Shown here one piece after another: positions 50,272-59,899 of a stretch of DNA of 64,000 nt. The stretch is taken from contig NC_013947.1 of NCBI RefSeq assembly GCF_000024545.1, positions 3,038,001 to 3,102,000 of the forward strand, in the 5' to 3' direction. The position numbers and the translations under genes are program-made. Each line of letters begins with the position of its first letter. Position 1 is the first letter of the stretch. The notes beneath the pieces were generated by a model. The model had not been told where the DNA came from, did not search any database, and saw only the letters and a list, made by a program, of their open reading frames with translations. The DNA is from Stackebrandtia nassauensis DSM 44728. Its GTDB lineage: Bacteria; Actinomycetota; Actinomycetes; Mycobacteriales; Micromonosporaceae.

Positions 50272-53200
50272 TCAGGACTGGGCCAACTCGCGAGCTACGG
50301 CGTCCGGCTCGGAAAGGCAACGCCACGCGGGGATACGAATCGGTTCGACTCCGGCACCGGCGATCAGGTCGAGCTTGGCGAGCAGCTGCCGGTAAGCCTT
50401 GCCCTCGTCAGGTTCGCCCAAGTCCACGAACAGGGCTCGTGGCCTACGAGCGCCCGCGATCTGTAGATGACAGTGCTGGCCGGCGATCGGCTGATCCCTG
50501 GCGATGATTTCGACTCCGGCAGCGTCCAGTTCGCCTTGCAGCCGGTCGACCAGTTCGGAACTGGCGTCGTCGACATCATGATTCTCGGTCTCTTCGAGAA
50601 GCTGCGTTAGCAGACTGGGGTGCTGTCCCCACCAACCGCGGTCACACACGACGAACAATCGGGACTTGGCGCGAGTGATGGCCACATTCCACAGATTGGT
50701 CTGCTTGACCATCCATTGTGCTGACATTTCACGGATGCCGTCACTGCCGACAGGGGACAGGATGATGATGTCGCATTCGTCCCCCTGGAAGGTATGCGCG
50801 GTGCCTACGACGACCTCCGGTTCCAGCTTCAGTTCGGTCAGCTTGCCCTCAACAAGGTTGACGTGGGCCCGGAATGGGGACACGACACCGATGGAGGCGT
50901 CCGGATACTTGACTCGCAACCCTGCCGCCAGTTCCACGACGCGATCGGCTTCTACCGAGTTGAAACACGACTTCTTACCCGGATGAGTGACCGTTCCTGG
51001 AAGGTCGATGACCTCGACGGCGGGAGTATCGGGTGGTGCCGCCGGTATCGCTAGCCGGGTCGTGTCGGTGAGCACCGACAGCTGCTTTTGGTACACGACC
51101 CGGTTCGGAGTTGCCACGATGGCGGGATCGCAGCGGTAATGCTCGTCCAGCAGTGCGACTTCGCCTGCCGCCAGCGCGCATGCGTGGTAGATCGAACCAC
51201 CCACATAGTTGAGGCGGCGTTCCTTCAGCCAGTCCTCACCCAGCTTGTGCTTACGCCGCAACAAGTCGTCGTACGACTGACTCAGTTCCGCCACCGGCGG
51301 AATCTGATGGGGGTCACCGATGATCAGGGCCCGTTTGGCGCGCATGAGCAAGGCCAGCACCATCGGAGTCGGGCACTGTGCCGCCTCATCGATGACGACG
51401 AGGTCGAAGAGTGCTGGTTTGGGTTGTATCACGCGTGACGAATGCCCGGTGACGGCCCAACCGGGTAGATGACGCAACAACCGCTGAAATCCGCGCCAGG
51501 TCTTCGGAGGTTGCTGATTGAGCACCTCGAGACGCTCCTGGATCGCGGCGCGACCGTTGCTGATGTTGTGGTTCATAATGGACGCGATCAGCTGGCTGCT
51601 GTGCGCGATCCGTTCGGCCACTGCCTGCCGTGCCTGCTTCCAGACTTCCTGCTCGGGCGGCAGACAGTCTATATTCGACTTGATGCCACGACGCTGGTGC
51701 TCCAGTTCGAGCAGCCGAACCAGGTCTTGCCGCTTGTCAACGGCCGTGATCTCCAACCACTTGCGGAGCCAGTACCGAGCTATTACGCCCAATGGCCAAC
51801 GCTTTGTCGCTCGTTGCGAGCGTGCGAGTGCTCGTTCGAGAACCGGGTCCGGCGCGTTGAGCAGTTCCGCGACGGCCGCGGACGGATTGAACTCCTCTCG
51901 CAACCGCTGCAACTCCTGAACCGTTGCCAGCAGGTCGTTCTCGGTCTGGCGGCGCAAATCGAGTTCACAGCGGTGGGTGGTCAACTGGGCGTGGCTGTTG
52001 CGCACCCGGCCCGCCGAAAGGCTGGCATTTCCGGTCGGCTTCGCGTCCATTATCAACCGGTTGAGGACGTCCGGCTCTCTGGCGACGATCTGTCTGTTGC
52101 CGGTGCGCATCAGCAATCCTGGTGTGATGGTATTGGCCTTGTCCAGCACACCGTTGACGGCCTTGTTGTTGGTCGATCCGATAAGGATCGTCTGCCCGTT
52201 CGCCACGGCGGTGGCTGTCAAAGCGGTGACCAGCGCGGTCTTCCCGGTGCCCGGGGGACCGGTGGCAACGGTCAGCCGCCGGGTCATCGCCGAATCGATG
52301 ACGGCTTCTTGGGACTCGTTGAGCGGGCCAGGGGAGACCAGCGTCTGGTAGTGCGTGATCGGATCCGGTTGTCGTTGTGCCAGGGCACTCAGTGCGGTGG
52401 CTGTGAACTCCGGGATCTTGGTGATCATTTCCCTGAGGTCCTGAACCAGTTTGTCGGTTGCCTTGCCGCGTTCGGGGACGTGATGCACGACGGCGAGGTT
52501 CTGGATCCCGGAAACCAACGGTGAATCGAACAGACGCGTCGACAGGTTCAATGGATCCGGTTCCTGTGGCGTCTTCAAGCCGATACCGATGGTCAGGAGC
52601 TTCAGCTGCTCGGCGAACTGCTGTGGATTGGCATAGCGGAAGTTCTGTCCGAACTGTTCAGACAACTCGATGATCTCGGTCTGCTCCAGGCCGGCTTCCC
52701 GCAGTACCTGCGTGTTGAGCTCGGCTGCGACCGCCTTGGCCTTCGACTCCCCGTCAGGCACCAGTTCGGTTACCACCAGTGGAGCGAAGCGTTTCTGCTC
52801 GCCCTCGGCGAATACTACGACCGGGTACCCGTACTGGAACGACCCCGCCGTCTGTACCCGCTCGGTGATGTACTCGTCGACCTGTTCGGGCAGCTCGACC
52901 GCGGTACCGGATCCGCTGAACACTGGTTCGGTCCCGCCCGGCCAGGCCACATGTCCCGAGGGGTCCCCAGGCTTGAGCCAGCCAGCGTGCCCGGCTTCCG
53001 CTGCCAGACAAGCCAAGTAGTAGTTCAGCAACCGTTCCCAGGTACGACTGTCCAATGGATCTGATACGGGGTGCAGCGGCTCGGGGACTCCGTTGACCGT
53101 GACCACCGTCGGTGAGTGGGTCGGTTTGGAGGTGTTCGCCGTGGTCCGGGTGAGCTGGATACTGCCGGTGACGCCGTTGGCGAACATCTGCGGCGTCTGG

Positions 53201-53862
53201 TGACGCAGTTTCTCCGATCGTTGCACATAATCGGCGAGATCTTGCACGCTGATCCATCCATCACCGTCGGTGTCAGCGGCACCGCCGTTGAGGCCCTCGA
53301 CCACGGCTTCGGTGAACAATGCCGGGCGATGGGCTGCCTTCGGATCCTCAAAGGACCGGCTGATTCGATCACTGGAGGTGAGGATGACCGTGCCGTGTTT
53401 GTTGAGCTGCGCCGAGATGGGAACCTTCCGGCCGCTGCGGGCCCTCAACCCGTCGCCGGCCATACCCGCATAACAGCAGTCCAAGAAGACCAGCTTGCAG
53501 TGAGCGCTGGTTTTCGCGGTGAATCGGCGCAACACCTCGGTGTCAACCGATGAGGAGTCGAGCCGACCTTCCTCGGTGTCGCTGGTGGCAAGGTACAACC
53601 GCTCTAGACTCTTGTCGAGCAGACCGTGGCCGGAGAAATAGACCAAGGCGGTGTCGCCGGGACTGCGGTTGTCGAACAAGTCCTCCAACGCCCGGATCAG
53701 TTCCTGGTGGTCGGGATCGACGATGGCTTTGACATCAAAGTCACCCCGCTCTTTCAGCACCCGGCTGACAACATTGATGTCGGCGTGCGCGGCGGGAAGC
53801 CGGGACAGAGTCCGGTCCTTGTGGTAATTGGCCACTCCGACGACGAGAGCATGACGGCTCAT
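50272..53862 (-). CDS. Caspase-domain/SF1 helicase fusion protein
   Basis: A 1196-residue fusion. Residues 1-240 form a caspase-like (C14) peptidase with His79 in YFSGHG and Cys130 in FLDCCYAG, and an EF-hand-like loop at 197-208 (DTDGDGWISVQD). After a ~270-residue linker domain comes a UPF1/DNA2-type SF1 helicase: LNESQEAV, Walker A GPPGTGKT 535-542, a long helical insertion, Walker B VVIDEAAQC 822-830, GDPHQIPP, TAHTFQGDE near 1021 and NVAITRAKSR near 1059. The end resembles an eroded nuclease tail. The ATG overlaps the stop of the EACC1-like gene. It is probably an immunity or cell-death effector triggered through nucleic acid. Confidence 0.9.
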   Translation of the reverse strand: MSRHALVVGVANYHKDRTLSRLPAAHADINVVSRVLKERGDFDVKAIVDPDHQELIRALEDLFDNRSPGDTALVYFSGHGLLDKSLERLYLATSDTEEGRLDSSSVDTEVLRRFTAKTSAHCKLVFLDCCYAGMAGDGLRARSGRKVPISAQLNKHGTVILTSSDRISRSFEDPKAAHRPALFTEAVVEGLNGGAADTDGDGWISVQDLADYVQRSEKLRHQTPQMFANGVTGSIQLTRTTANTSKPTHSPTVVTVNGVPEPLHPVSDPLDSRTWERLLNYYLACLAAEAGHAGWLKPGDPSGHVAWPGGTEPVFSGSGTAVELPEQVDEYITERVQTAGSFQYGYPVVVFAEGEQKRFAPLVVTELVPDGESKAKAVAAELNTQVLREAGLEQTEIIELSEQFGQNFRYANPQQFAEQLKLLTIGIGLKTPQEPDPLNLSTRLFDSPLVSGIQNLAVVHHVPERGKATDKLVQDLREMITKIPEFTATALSALAQRQPDPITHYQTLVSPGPLNESQEAVIDSAMTRRLTVATGPPGTGKTALVTALTATAVANGQTILIGSTNNKAVNGVLDKANTITPGLLMRTGNRQIVAREPDVLNRLIMDAKPTGNASLSAGRVRNSHAQLTTHRCELDLRRQTENDLLATVQELQRLREEFNPSAAVAELLNAPDPVLERALARSQRATKRWPLGVIARYWLRKWLEITAVDKRQDLVRLLELEHQRRGIKSNIDCLPPEQEVWKQARQAVAERIAHSSQLIASIMNHNISNGRAAIQERLEVLNQQPPKTWRGFQRLLRHLPGWAVTGHSSRVIQPKPALFDLVVIDEAAQCPTPMVLALLMRAKRALIIGDPHQIPPVAELSQSYDDLLRRKHKLGEDWLKERRLNYVGGSIYHACALAAGEVALLDEHYRCDPAIVATPNRVVYQKQLSVLTDTTRLAIPAAPPDTPAVEVIDLPGTVTHPGKKSCFNSVEADRVVELAAGLRVKYPDASIGVVSPFRAHVNLVEGKLTELKLEPEVVVGTAHTFQGDECDIIILSPVGSDGIREMSAQWMVKQTNLWNVAITRAKSRLFVVCDRGWWGQHPSLLTQLLEETENHDVDDASSELVDRLQGELDAAGVEIIARDQPIAGQHCHLQIAGARRPRALFVDLGEPDEGKAYRQLLAKLDLIAGAGVEPIRIPAWRCLSEPDAVARELAQS

Positions 53863-54245
53863 TCTCCATCCTCCTCACCGATGGCGGCCGACAGGAGTTT
53901 TGCGACAAGGTCCGGATTCTGTTGGATTGTTGTGGCATCGAAGGTGAATTCGGCTCCGTTGACTTTTACCGTCACCGGGCGCTTTCCCCGGCGGACGTAT
54001 TCGAAGAGCATGGTGACGACGACGGAGGCGGCTCCGGAGAAGACCGGGTTGAGCACGATGTTGAAGATGTTCAGCAAGATGCCGCCGGAGCTGCGCGCAC
54101 CCTCGGGAGCCGCGTCGGCTTGCACGGACTCGACATCGCCGATTCCGGCGTTCTCCAAGTAAGTACGAAGTAGTCGATGCGTCCGAAGTTGGGCGGCATC
54201 GTCATCAGCGGGGAGGGGCAGCGACTGGATCTGAATCAGGGGCAT
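53859..54245 (-). CDS. EACC1-type (effector-associated constant component) membrane protein
   Basis: A 128-residue protein. An N-terminal alpha/beta-like domain (RTHRLLRTYLENAGIGDVES) is followed by one long hydrophobic segment (about residues 58-85: LNIFNIVLNPVF, then SVVVTMLFEYV) and a beta-rich tail (RPVTVKVNGAEFTFDATTI). This matches my memory of EACC1, described by Aravind and co-workers as a constant partner of caspase-like and other effectors in bacterial conflict systems. It is translationally coupled (ATGA) to the caspase-helicase gene. Assignment is by pattern and context. Confidence 0.7.
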   Translation of the reverse strand: MPLIQIQSLPLPADDDAAQLRTHRLLRTYLENAGIGDVESVQADAAPEGARSSGGILLNIFNIVLNPVFSGAASVVVTMLFEYVRRGKRPVTVKVNGAEFTFDATTIQQNPDLVAKLLSAAIGEEDGE

Positions 54246-54313
54246 GAAAGGAGAACTCCCGTGTTCTGCTTGGACGCGACCACGGGACTGTAATCGACAA
54301 CCACCAATCCGGA

Positions 54314-54359
54314 GTGTCAGTTTCTCGACACTTTCATATGGTGAAAACTTGCTTGTCAA
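54314..54359 (-). promoter_or_regulatory. Probable promoter of the EACC1/caspase-helicase pair
   Basis: On the minus strand TTGACA (54359-54354) is followed after 15 bases by TATGAA (54338-54333). A GTGTC/GACAC dyad (54314-54318 and 54327-54331) lies over the expected transcription start. The -35 touches the stop codon of the Hhe-like gene, so the pair may be transcribed on its own as well as by read-through. Confidence 0.45.
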
Positions 54360-57300
54360 TCAGGTGCGGGTCCAGACAGCCACAACCTCGAATCTACGTA
54401 TGCGCGAGTCCACGAGCAACGGAACGACGTCACCGACTTCGGCCCCTATGATTGCCACTCCCAGCGGTGAGTTGGCGGGAATATGGGTTGGACCGTCCCC
54501 GTCCTCAGCGATGGTGCCCTCGTGAACCTCACGATTACCGTCAAGGAATCGCAGGCGAATGCGGCTGCCGATCGCGACTTGATCGGCATCGACCCGGTTG
54601 GCGAGATTTGTGGTGGTCGGCATCAATGGAGCCAACTCTGGTGCCAATTCTTCCGCGACGGCGTCCTTAAACGTTGTCGCATTGTCAGCCGACGTGGCGC
54701 CGTCGGTCGATTGAACCTCACGCAATCGTTGCTCGATCTGTACACGAAGCTTGTGGACCTCTGTGGCAGGGTCGTCGAACCAGTGCGTGGACCACACCCG
54801 GTGAAGTGTCCACCCAAGCCCCTCCAAGACCTCTTGACGGAGCCGATCACGATCGCGAGCGGACTTGGCAGAACGATAGTTCGCGCCGTCGCACTCCACC
54901 CCGAGCAGAAAGCCGTGTGGCCATTGCGGGTGTTTGACGCCGATATCAATGCGAAACCCACCGACTCCGACTTGTGGCACGGCTTCACAGCCGAGAGCTC
55001 GGATCTGTTCGGCGATATGGTATTCGAAGTCGGAATCGGGTTCACGATCAAGAATCTCTCCGGTCTCGAATCGATTGGTCTTGGAATAATCGAGCCAGCG
55101 CTTGAGCATGTTCGCACCCGGATTGGTATCGGCCTGTGCGGAGATATCAGCCGCAGACATGGACGAGAACGTGACGATCTGTTTCTTCGCGCGAGAGAAG
55201 AGGACGTTGAGCCGTCGCTTTCCAGCGACACCGTTGATGGGTCCGAACCGTTGGTAAACCCGCCCAGTTTGCGAATCCGGGCCGTAGACCGTCCCGATAA
55301 AAATCACGTCGCGTTCGTCGCCCTGGACGTTCTCCAGATTCTTCACGAAGAAACTTTCCAGCCCGTCTCGATCACGTTCCCATTTGCGGACGTATGCGAG
55401 CGCCCGAGCGTCGTGGTTCAGGGCATGATCGATCTTCTCCTCGACAAGGTCACGCTGTTTCTGGTTCAGCGTAACGACGCCGAGTGACCGACCGGGGTGT
55501 TCATGCATGAACCGCAACACCGCGTTTGTCATGACGTCAGCTTCGGCGGAATTGGTTCCCGCCCGATAGGAACCATCAACCGCGACCAGCGAGACACCCA
55601 TGTTCGAAAGGCCCTCGGCGGCGGATGGGAATACGATCAGGTCGTCGTCGTAAACGTGATGGTTGGAGAACGCGATCAACCCGGAATGCCGGGACCGGTA
55701 ATGCCAGCGCAGTCGCCGTGACGGCCGGAATGCGGAATTCGCCAACTCCAATATGGAATCCTCGACGATGTCCTCCTCGTTCTCGTCGCCCTCGGAGACC
55801 ATCTTTCGGAAGAAGCTCGACGGCGGCAACTGATTAGTGTCACCGACGATGACCGCCTGGGATGACCGAGCCAGCGCGCCGACAGCGTGCTCGGGAGTCA
55901 TCTGAGAGGCTTCGTCGATCACACACAGGTCAAAGTGGAGGTTAGGGTCGTCGAGATATTGGGCGACGGCCAACGGTGACATCATCCAGCACGGTTTCAG
56001 TTCGAGGAGTGCTGCCCCAGCGCGACGCGTCAGATCTCGAATGGGGATGTGGCGCTTCGACTTGCTTACCTCATGATTGAGCAAAGCGATCTCTGTGTAG
56101 CTGGATTTCAAGCCCGAACCGATACCCGTGGGCGGAGCGGCGTTGTGGAACAGACTCCGGCGCGCGGATCCAGCGGACTCGGCAATGATGGCCCGGTCCA
56201 ACGTGGCCAACCGCCGTCGCAGCTTGTCGAGCCCATCGTGTCGAAATGCTGCCAGAATCTCACCGTGCTGGTCATGGACCCACCTGGCCAGCGACCGATA
56301 GATCCGGGCTTCGATGACCCCGGGGAGTCTGTCGATACCTAGTTCGTGCTCCAGAATCGCGTCGAGTTCGGCGCCGAAACCGAAAGCCCGCACCCGCTCG
56401 GAGCAGGTGTGTGCCTGAGCGTGTTGCACCAGCCCGGACCGATCATTCGCCATGTGTTCGAATTGTTGTGTGAGTTCCGCATAGACGACGAGCTCGTCCT
56501 TGGGACGTGATGGAAGCTCCACCAAGTCGGTCAGTCCCCTCATCTTCGCGAAGACGGCTGGTGCGGTATCCGCCTTGACCAGACGCGCGATCTTGTCGAG
56601 GTCCCGATGCTCGATCACCGTGCAGTAGAAATTAATCCAGTCGGGTCGGCGAGAGATCAGCTCGGCGAAGTCGAGCTCGGCGGCCAAGTCTTCGTGGCGC
56701 AGCTGTTCGTCACACCACCGACGACCAAGCGGCTCTCGCAGGGGGTGTTCTGCTATCGCTCTCAAACCGGAATCGTACGAGTCGAGGATGTCGCGCAGTT
56801 CCAAAAGTTGGTGTGGAGAGGTCGCGTTCGGATTGGTTAGGCGCGGGTGTAGCGCGAGAATTTGTTGGAGCCCGGCCTCCAACAGTCGCAGTTTTTCACG
56901 CCGCAGCCGCAATTCAGAATCCAGGTCCGTGACGGAGCCTGGAAATCCGTCGAGTTCGACCTGTGCCAGGCTGGCCAGGACGTCTATTTCACCATTATGG
57001 AGTAGCGAACGCAGGGAGCGGCTATCGAGTGCGGCGAACTGGTTCTCGACCCCGGCGAGGTAGGTTGTGAGCGATTCGATGATGCTCAGATCGGTGTCCA
57101 CACCGGTGAAGTCCGAGGCTAGCAATGCTTTCAACTCGCGATCATCGGCGAAAGCTGTCGCGTCACGTCTCCAATCGGTGAGCAGCTTGAGATCCCGGGC
57201 TGCGTCAGCCCGCTTGAATGCATCGGTTTGGCGGCGTAGATCAAGCCAGCGGCGCTTGGCACGGCGGTACCCGCTGCTCAAGCCCGAGAACATGCCCGCT

Positions 57301-59765
57301 TTGGCGAGGATCTCCGCTTCGTGACCCAACATGTCCGCGTCGGGGAGACGCATGACGTCGAAGCGAACGTCCAGTTCGGCGCGTCGCTGTCGCAGTCGGC
57401 GAAGATGCTCGACTCCACTCTGAAGGGTCCGAGTGGCTCGAGGGTCAGCCATATCCGGTCTGCGCAATAGCAGCGCGTCACGAGGAGTCTGACGAATCAG
57501 CGTCGCGGCGGCGGCTACAGCCGTCAAGCCGCAGTCTGCGAGACCAGGAACGTGTGAGACCAGCGTAGTGAGCAGGCGCAACGCATTTTCACCGTTGGAC
57601 AGAATGGCGGTCTGCTGAGCTATGTGGGATTCGAGGCTTGCGCGATCCAATGTCTCCATTCCTGTGGATTCACAAACCGCCAAGACAGTTCGCAACTGCT
57701 GTCGCAAGTCGGCGTCGAAGGGGGCCACGAGCCGCGTTGCCAACCGCCCGCACATCGATCGGAGGGATTCGCACTGTGCTAGCAGTTCTCGTATTTCCGT
57801 GCTGGCGTCATGCCGCGCGATCCAGATGGCGAACGCCGTGTCGGTTCGATCGGCGCATTTCAGCAGGCTCACCAAAGTCTCGTCCAGCCAACGAGAATCG
57901 TCGGGAGACGCTTCGTACGGTGCGCCGTACTCAGCGAGGGTGTCACGAAGTCGGGCGGCCTCGCCCGAGAGCTTCGCGATGTCGCCGGCTGATCGTAGTG
58001 CCTCGTCGGTGGTGAACCTGTCGAGTGGGTTCCCGTGAACACCTGACCAACCCGACGGGCGACTGAAAGCATGTGTGTGGGCATCGACGAGTTGCGCGGC
58101 GAGAGACAAGATCTCAGTGATTCGGGAAGCGGCCAAATGATCGACAGAATCGGCTTCGACCTCGGGCAACGCGATGTCGCGAAGGTTCACCTCCAATCGC
58201 AGAGCCCGCCCCAATACGTCGTGAACCGTGTGGCCGGTTCCGGCGACGTCGCTCCGCATCAATGCGATGTAGTCGGCGAGGCGCTGCCGGACCCGACGGA
58301 ATTCCTCTAGATGTGGTTCCCGCGTAGAGGGCTTGTCATCGACGACGAGGTCCAGACGCTCGGCCACCGATGCCAGGACCTGCTGGCGCGAAGCGCCACT
58401 CGCGGTGAGTGGCAGGACGAACGGTCCCAACCCCAGATGATCCAGCCTCGACTTCACGACGTCCAGTGCCGCAGTCTTCTCAGCGACGAACAACACCTTC
58501 TTGCCCTGCAACATCGCAGCCGCGATCGCGTTGACGATGGTCTGTGATTTCCCGGTTCCCGGTGGCCCCTCAACAGCGAGGCTCTTACCGCTGGCGATGT
58601 CAACGAGAGCGCTGAACTGGGACGAATCCGCGTCCGTCACCAGCAGTGGCACCTGGGATTCAATTTCCGGGGCATCGGTGTGGTATTCCTCGGCGAAGAG
58701 GTTGAGCCCCTGCGCGTCATCGGATCCACCGAGAATGTGTCGGACCACGTCATTGGCGGCGAAGTCGCGTAGCTGAGTATCCAGATCGTGGAACATCGCC
58801 AGTTGCGCCGACGGGAACGCACCGAAGGTGACGAAACGCCGTACCTGAGGACTCAATGACCGGGGCAGTTGCCGCGTAACCTCCTCGAGATAGTCCTCAA
58901 TCGACCCGCCGTCGTATGTGGGGAGTTGTACTCCATATTCACCACGGAGCTTCTCTTCGAGAACCATATTCAGCAACGCCTCCTCACCGGAACCGGTGAC
59001 ATGGAATCGCGTGCCTCGGGGACTGTTCGTCTTGGTTAGCTCGACGGGAACCAGGATCAACGGGGAGTAGCAGCGCTTTTTAGACTCGGGATCGGACCAG
59101 TCCAGATATCCAAAGGCCGCCTGCATTACGTTCAGACCGGTCTCCTGTTGAAACGTACGGCATTTGGTCCGAATGCGATTGAGCGTGCGCTCCATGATTT
59201 CCGGCAACAAGAGTGTCTGGATCTCGTCGTCATTGTGACGACCGTCCGTGTGCTCGTTCTCCGGTGCTGGCAGATCATAGTGCGGTGAAATCCCGAACGA
59301 CTTCGCGTGTTCCTGCAGTTTGGGATTGTCCCGAGTGCCTCGGTCCGGCATCCCCAACCGCTCACGCAGACGATCCCGCAACTGACGTTCGGCAGCGATT
59401 TCCTTCACCGGAGCGTCATCGTCACCAGGATTGATGTCATCTATAGCGGCGGCGTAGACCTCGTCATTCGCCATCGCCAGGTGAAGCTCTTCCTGAAACT
59501 GGTCGGTTTGCTCGTCAGCGGGCTCGTCCTCGAAGTCGGGAAGTGCTGCGAACCGAAGCCGCTCACCCTTGGACAGCCGTATGAACAATTCGTCGGGCAA
59601 CTCATCGACGACACGGACATATGAACCGCGTCTGCTGTCCAAAGGCGTGGAGATCAACGGGTTCCTGCGGCTCAGGTCAAGCAACCGCGGTCGAAGTTGT
59701 TCGATCTTCGCATTGACGACCTGTTCGAGTTCATCATTCTTGTCGTACATGTCCCGGTGACTCAT
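54360..59765 (-). CDS. hheA: DUF4011/SF1 helicase/Vsr-like nuclease (Hhe-type defence protein) with GreA-C-like end
   Basis: A 1801-residue protein. The N-terminus has the DUF4011 signature LRPRLLDLSRRNPLIS (about 24-39). The split SF1 helicase starts with Walker A GPPGTGKSQ at 400-408, has a ~900-residue helical insertion, then DLCVIDEASQM, GDTNQLPPS, ENVQGDERDVIFI and LNVLFSRAKKQIV. A PD-(D/E)xK/Vsr-like nuclease lies at about 1580-1681, with Asp in FRIDIGV and E-C-D in GVECDG. The last ~75 residues (ANSPLGVAIIGAEVGD) resemble the GreA/GreB C-terminal domain. This architecture matches the Hhe anti-phage family; the GreA-like end is unusual. Confidence 0.88.
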   Translation of the reverse strand: MSHRDMYDKNDELEQVVNAKIEQLRPRLLDLSRRNPLISTPLDSRRGSYVRVVDELPDELFIRLSKGERLRFAALPDFEDEPADEQTDQFQEELHLAMANDEVYAAAIDDINPGDDDAPVKEIAAERQLRDRLRERLGMPDRGTRDNPKLQEHAKSFGISPHYDLPAPENEHTDGRHNDDEIQTLLLPEIMERTLNRIRTKCRTFQQETGLNVMQAAFGYLDWSDPESKKRCYSPLILVPVELTKTNSPRGTRFHVTGSGEEALLNMVLEEKLRGEYGVQLPTYDGGSIEDYLEEVTRQLPRSLSPQVRRFVTFGAFPSAQLAMFHDLDTQLRDFAANDVVRHILGGSDDAQGLNLFAEEYHTDAPEIESQVPLLVTDADSSQFSALVDIASGKSLAVEGPPGTGKSQTIVNAIAAAMLQGKKVLFVAEKTAALDVVKSRLDHLGLGPFVLPLTASGASRQQVLASVAERLDLVVDDKPSTREPHLEEFRRVRQRLADYIALMRSDVAGTGHTVHDVLGRALRLEVNLRDIALPEVEADSVDHLAASRITEILSLAAQLVDAHTHAFSRPSGWSGVHGNPLDRFTTDEALRSAGDIAKLSGEAARLRDTLAEYGAPYEASPDDSRWLDETLVSLLKCADRTDTAFAIWIARHDASTEIRELLAQCESLRSMCGRLATRLVAPFDADLRQQLRTVLAVCESTGMETLDRASLESHIAQQTAILSNGENALRLLTTLVSHVPGLADCGLTAVAAAATLIRQTPRDALLLRRPDMADPRATRTLQSGVEHLRRLRQRRAELDVRFDVMRLPDADMLGHEAEILAKAGMFSGLSSGYRRAKRRWLDLRRQTDAFKRADAARDLKLLTDWRRDATAFADDRELKALLASDFTGVDTDLSIIESLTTYLAGVENQFAALDSRSLRSLLHNGEIDVLASLAQVELDGFPGSVTDLDSELRLRREKLRLLEAGLQQILALHPRLTNPNATSPHQLLELRDILDSYDSGLRAIAEHPLREPLGRRWCDEQLRHEDLAAELDFAELISRRPDWINFYCTVIEHRDLDKIARLVKADTAPAVFAKMRGLTDLVELPSRPKDELVVYAELTQQFEHMANDRSGLVQHAQAHTCSERVRAFGFGAELDAILEHELGIDRLPGVIEARIYRSLARWVHDQHGEILAAFRHDGLDKLRRRLATLDRAIIAESAGSARRSLFHNAAPPTGIGSGLKSSYTEIALLNHEVSKSKRHIPIRDLTRRAGAALLELKPCWMMSPLAVAQYLDDPNLHFDLCVIDEASQMTPEHAVGALARSSQAVIVGDTNQLPPSSFFRKMVSEGDENEEDIVEDSILELANSAFRPSRRLRWHYRSRHSGLIAFSNHHVYDDDLIVFPSAAEGLSNMGVSLVAVDGSYRAGTNSAEADVMTNAVLRFMHEHPGRSLGVVTLNQKQRDLVEEKIDHALNHDARALAYVRKWERDRDGLESFFVKNLENVQGDERDVIFIGTVYGPDSQTGRVYQRFGPINGVAGKRRLNVLFSRAKKQIVTFSSMSAADISAQADTNPGANMLKRWLDYSKTNRFETGEILDREPDSDFEYHIAEQIRALGCEAVPQVGVGGFRIDIGVKHPQWPHGFLLGVECDGANYRSAKSARDRDRLRQEVLEGLGWTLHRVWSTHWFDDPATEVHKLRVQIEQRLREVQSTDGATSADNATTFKDAVAEELAPELAPLMPTTTNLANRVDADQVAIGSRIRLRFLDGNREVHEGTIAEDGDGPTHIPANSPLGVAIIGAEVGDVVPLLVDSRIRRFEVVAVWTRT

Positions 59766-59809
59766 GAGTCCTCATTCAGCTGAGCGGGTCCCCCGATTGC
59801 GGCAGACCT

Positions 59810-59832
59810 CATTGAATCAGAGCATTTCAATG
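59810..59832. promoter_or_regulatory. Dyad upstream of the Hhe-like gene
   Basis: CATTGAA (59810-59816) and TTCAATG (59826-59832) are perfect 7-base arms around nine bases, in the AT-rich 134-base gap before the 1801-residue protein. It could be an operator. No regulator is encoded in the island. Confidence 0.45.
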
Positions 59833-59899
59833 TGTGTTTAGTTGGCTCCATGACTTCTTGTTGGTCGGGGATGAAAGCGAGATGCCCCGGACCGACGAA

